Below, piece after piece: positions 62,559 to 64,000 of a stretch of DNA of 64,000 nucleotides. Position 1 is the stretch's first letter. Each line of letters begins with the position of its first letter. This DNA comes from Phymatolithon calcareum. Taxonomy: Eukaryota; Rhodophyta; Florideophyceae; Hapalidiales. The notes beneath the pieces were generated by a model. The model ran no database searches. It saw only the letters and a list, made by a program, of their open reading frames with translations, and had not been told where the DNA came from. A program made the position numbers and the translations under genes. The DNA is taken from contig OZ345373.1 of assembly GCA_977006965.1 (NCBI GenBank), forward strand, positions 1,984,001 through 2,048,000, read 5' to 3'.

Positions 62559-63474
62559 CTACACTACCGTAAAGTCAATGGGCTCGTTTTCAAGAATGCG
62601 CGTCTGCTTCGCTGGCGCATTCAGAATGACGTGCAGAACGCGTTGCGAAGACCCTGCCCACTGTACAGTATGGCACTTAAACCTCGTTTCGCACTTGAAC
62701 GGCAAAGAAATTCGGGACTTAGTTTCGATATTACCGTCGTGTGGACGACGCAGTTTGTCCAAAAACGGGTAGAAACTTTTCAGCTTAGGGTGATACTTTT
62801 CGATACGAGCGACACCACCGGCTCCCTTGAGCCACATTTTGTGCAAAGTCTCCATGTCTACCATTGCTCGCGGCCACAGGACGGAGTACTCCAGCACCCA
62901 GCCTTGACTCACAACATTCAGCGAGAAGTCGTTGCGCTTCTCCGTACCCGCACACATCAGGATTGCAACGGAAACACGGCGATTCTCGAGGTCCTCGGGG
63001 TTATTCCACTCCCCCACTGAATAAATTGGTTTGAATTCCTTATGCGGCATGAGCATCTCTGCACCAGACGGCATGTCCTCATCACTCTCCGACTCCCCAT
63101 CCGTGCACTCCAGATCGATCGACATCCCAGCATTCTCCGCGCCGTCCGGGACGACATCGGCAACAGTGCATTTCGTGTTGAGGTTCAATTCAGATTTAGC
63201 AGGAGAACCTGTGAAAAAAAATTGTCAGAAAGACTGTTAAACGCAGTGCGAAAAGGGCCAGTATTGCGCTTGACATACCGTTTTTTGAAATTCCTGAGGC
63301 GTACTTGATACGCAAGCGGCGAAGTTTTGCGGCAAAGGTTGTTGACTTTATCCCCTTGAACGACTCGATGTAGCTAGGATGTTCGCGCACGCTTCTCGGC
63401 ATCATGCCCTCGATCTTCTTCTCTCGCACGAGGCGCTCAAGAAGCGCGGAAGATTCGGGATTGAATTTAGACAT
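62559..63474 (-). CDS. Unrecognised two-exon protein (281 aa)
   Basis: Exon 1 (63,474-63,279) starts with ATG and encodes MSKFNPESSALLERLVREKK and MPRSVREHPSYIESFKG, a basic, helix-forming segment. A 70-bp intron (63,209-63,278, GTATGT...TTTTTTTTCACAG) joins it in frame to exon 2 (63,208-62,559). Exon 2 continues with an acidic linker (DGESESDEDMPSGAE) and then a globular-looking region (YSVGEWNNPEDLENRRVSVA, VVSQGWVLEYSVLWPRA, RISLPFKCETRFKCHTVQWA). No signal peptide or membrane span. The first exon resembles small helical domains that bind nucleic acid or partner proteins, but I cannot name it. The strong splice sites and consistent frame support a real gene. Confidence 0.6.
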
Positions 63475-64000
63475 TACGCAAATTGTGGCGTGCGTTAGCT
63501 TGCTACGCGTGATGCAAGTGCGGCTGGGGAAGGTACAGTGCTTTCTTTTGTAGCTTGCGGGTGATGCCTCTATGACAGGAAATGAAAACACAGTTCGGCC
63601 CGGTTTCCTTTTCCCGCGAAATCCTGAAAGATATCATTGTCTTGGTTTATTAATGTTCTCCCATTGCCTGCGGAATGTATGATAAAAATGCCTCTTGCAA
63701 GCGCTGACAATCTGTTCGATTGTCCGTGCCGTCAGTCGCATAGCGACAAAAAAAGCGACACGCAACAATTTGTCGCATGAAATCGTACAACTTACAATAA
63801 AATCTTTTCTTGCTCAGGCTCTACAGTGCAACTGAATGACTCTAGAGCAAATAAAAAAAGACAGGAGAGTAGAAATATATACGTTCTAATGCACTCAAGA
63901 AACAAAATCTTTCTCGGTGCTACCGGAAGGCTGCGCTACGCGCTACTAAAACCCGAAAAATAACGAAAAACTACAAAATCGCGACTTTAGTTTCGCGCAT
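63475..64000. other. Upstream region of the two-exon gene
   Basis: No coding feature. AT-rich with AATAAA-like strings on both strands. A TATATA-containing ATATATACG lies near 63,875, about 400 bases from the ATG and so of doubtful relevance. Confidence 0.3.

Overview
This window is nuclear DNA from a eukaryote with few, very short introns (70-98 bp, GT-AG) and long stretches of nested, decaying transposable elements. A few intact genes sit as islands in this repeat sea. A UDP-glucose:glycoprotein glucosyltransferase with one 92-bp intron, secreted glycine-rich and cysteine-rich proteins, a Golgi-type membrane methyltransferase-like protein and an ionotropic-glutamate-receptor-like gene fit a florideophyte red alga of the Chondrus type. 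That assignment is inference: no rRNA or organelle marker is present to confirm it.

Layout. 1-6.0 kb and 9.6-12.2 kb are repeats: LINE 3' fragments and two copies (A, B) of a ~1.95-kb terminal-inverted-repeat element. Copy A carries an inserted 1.7-kb non-autonomous LTR element and a 326-bp hAT-like MITE; copy B preserves both empty sites. Two related glycine-rich secretory proteins lie at 6.4-7.6 kb and 9.0-9.4 kb. A 420-aa type I membrane glycoprotein is at 16.1-17.4 kb, followed by LINE remains. A 4.5-kb retroelement with a gag-like ORF, a reverse transcriptase/RNase H ORF and DIRS-type split direct repeats fills 19.1-23.6 kb. From 23.6 to 37.4 kb there are MITEs, hairpins, LINE and SINE-like fragments around a frameshifted metallo-beta-lactamase-like gene (27.7-28.4 kb) and a five-exon glutamate-receptor-like gene (30.1-32.0 kb).

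38.4-40.0 kb holds the methyltransferase-like gene. 42.1-44.3 kb is a nearly perfect 2.2-kb palindrome with two head-to-head copies of a cysteine-rich secreted protein gene. 44.5-50.2 kb holds the glucosyltransferase gene and a divergent G-patch protein gene. 51.0-54.3 kb is a decayed Copia element. 55.0-57.3 kb is a Sel1-repeat pseudogene. 57.8-59.7 kb is an intact 609-aa ORF with a LINE-type RNase H domain that contains an inserted Tudor-like domain. The end of the window has an unrecognised two-exon gene (62.6-63.5 kb).

The genes do not form a pathway. The glucosyltransferase serves ER glycoprotein quality control, and several neighbours are predicted secretory or membrane glycoproteins, but nothing shows that they are co-regulated. 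The most unusual items are the split-repeat retroelement with no visible recombinase gene, the Tudor-like insertion in RNase H, and the palindromic gene pair.
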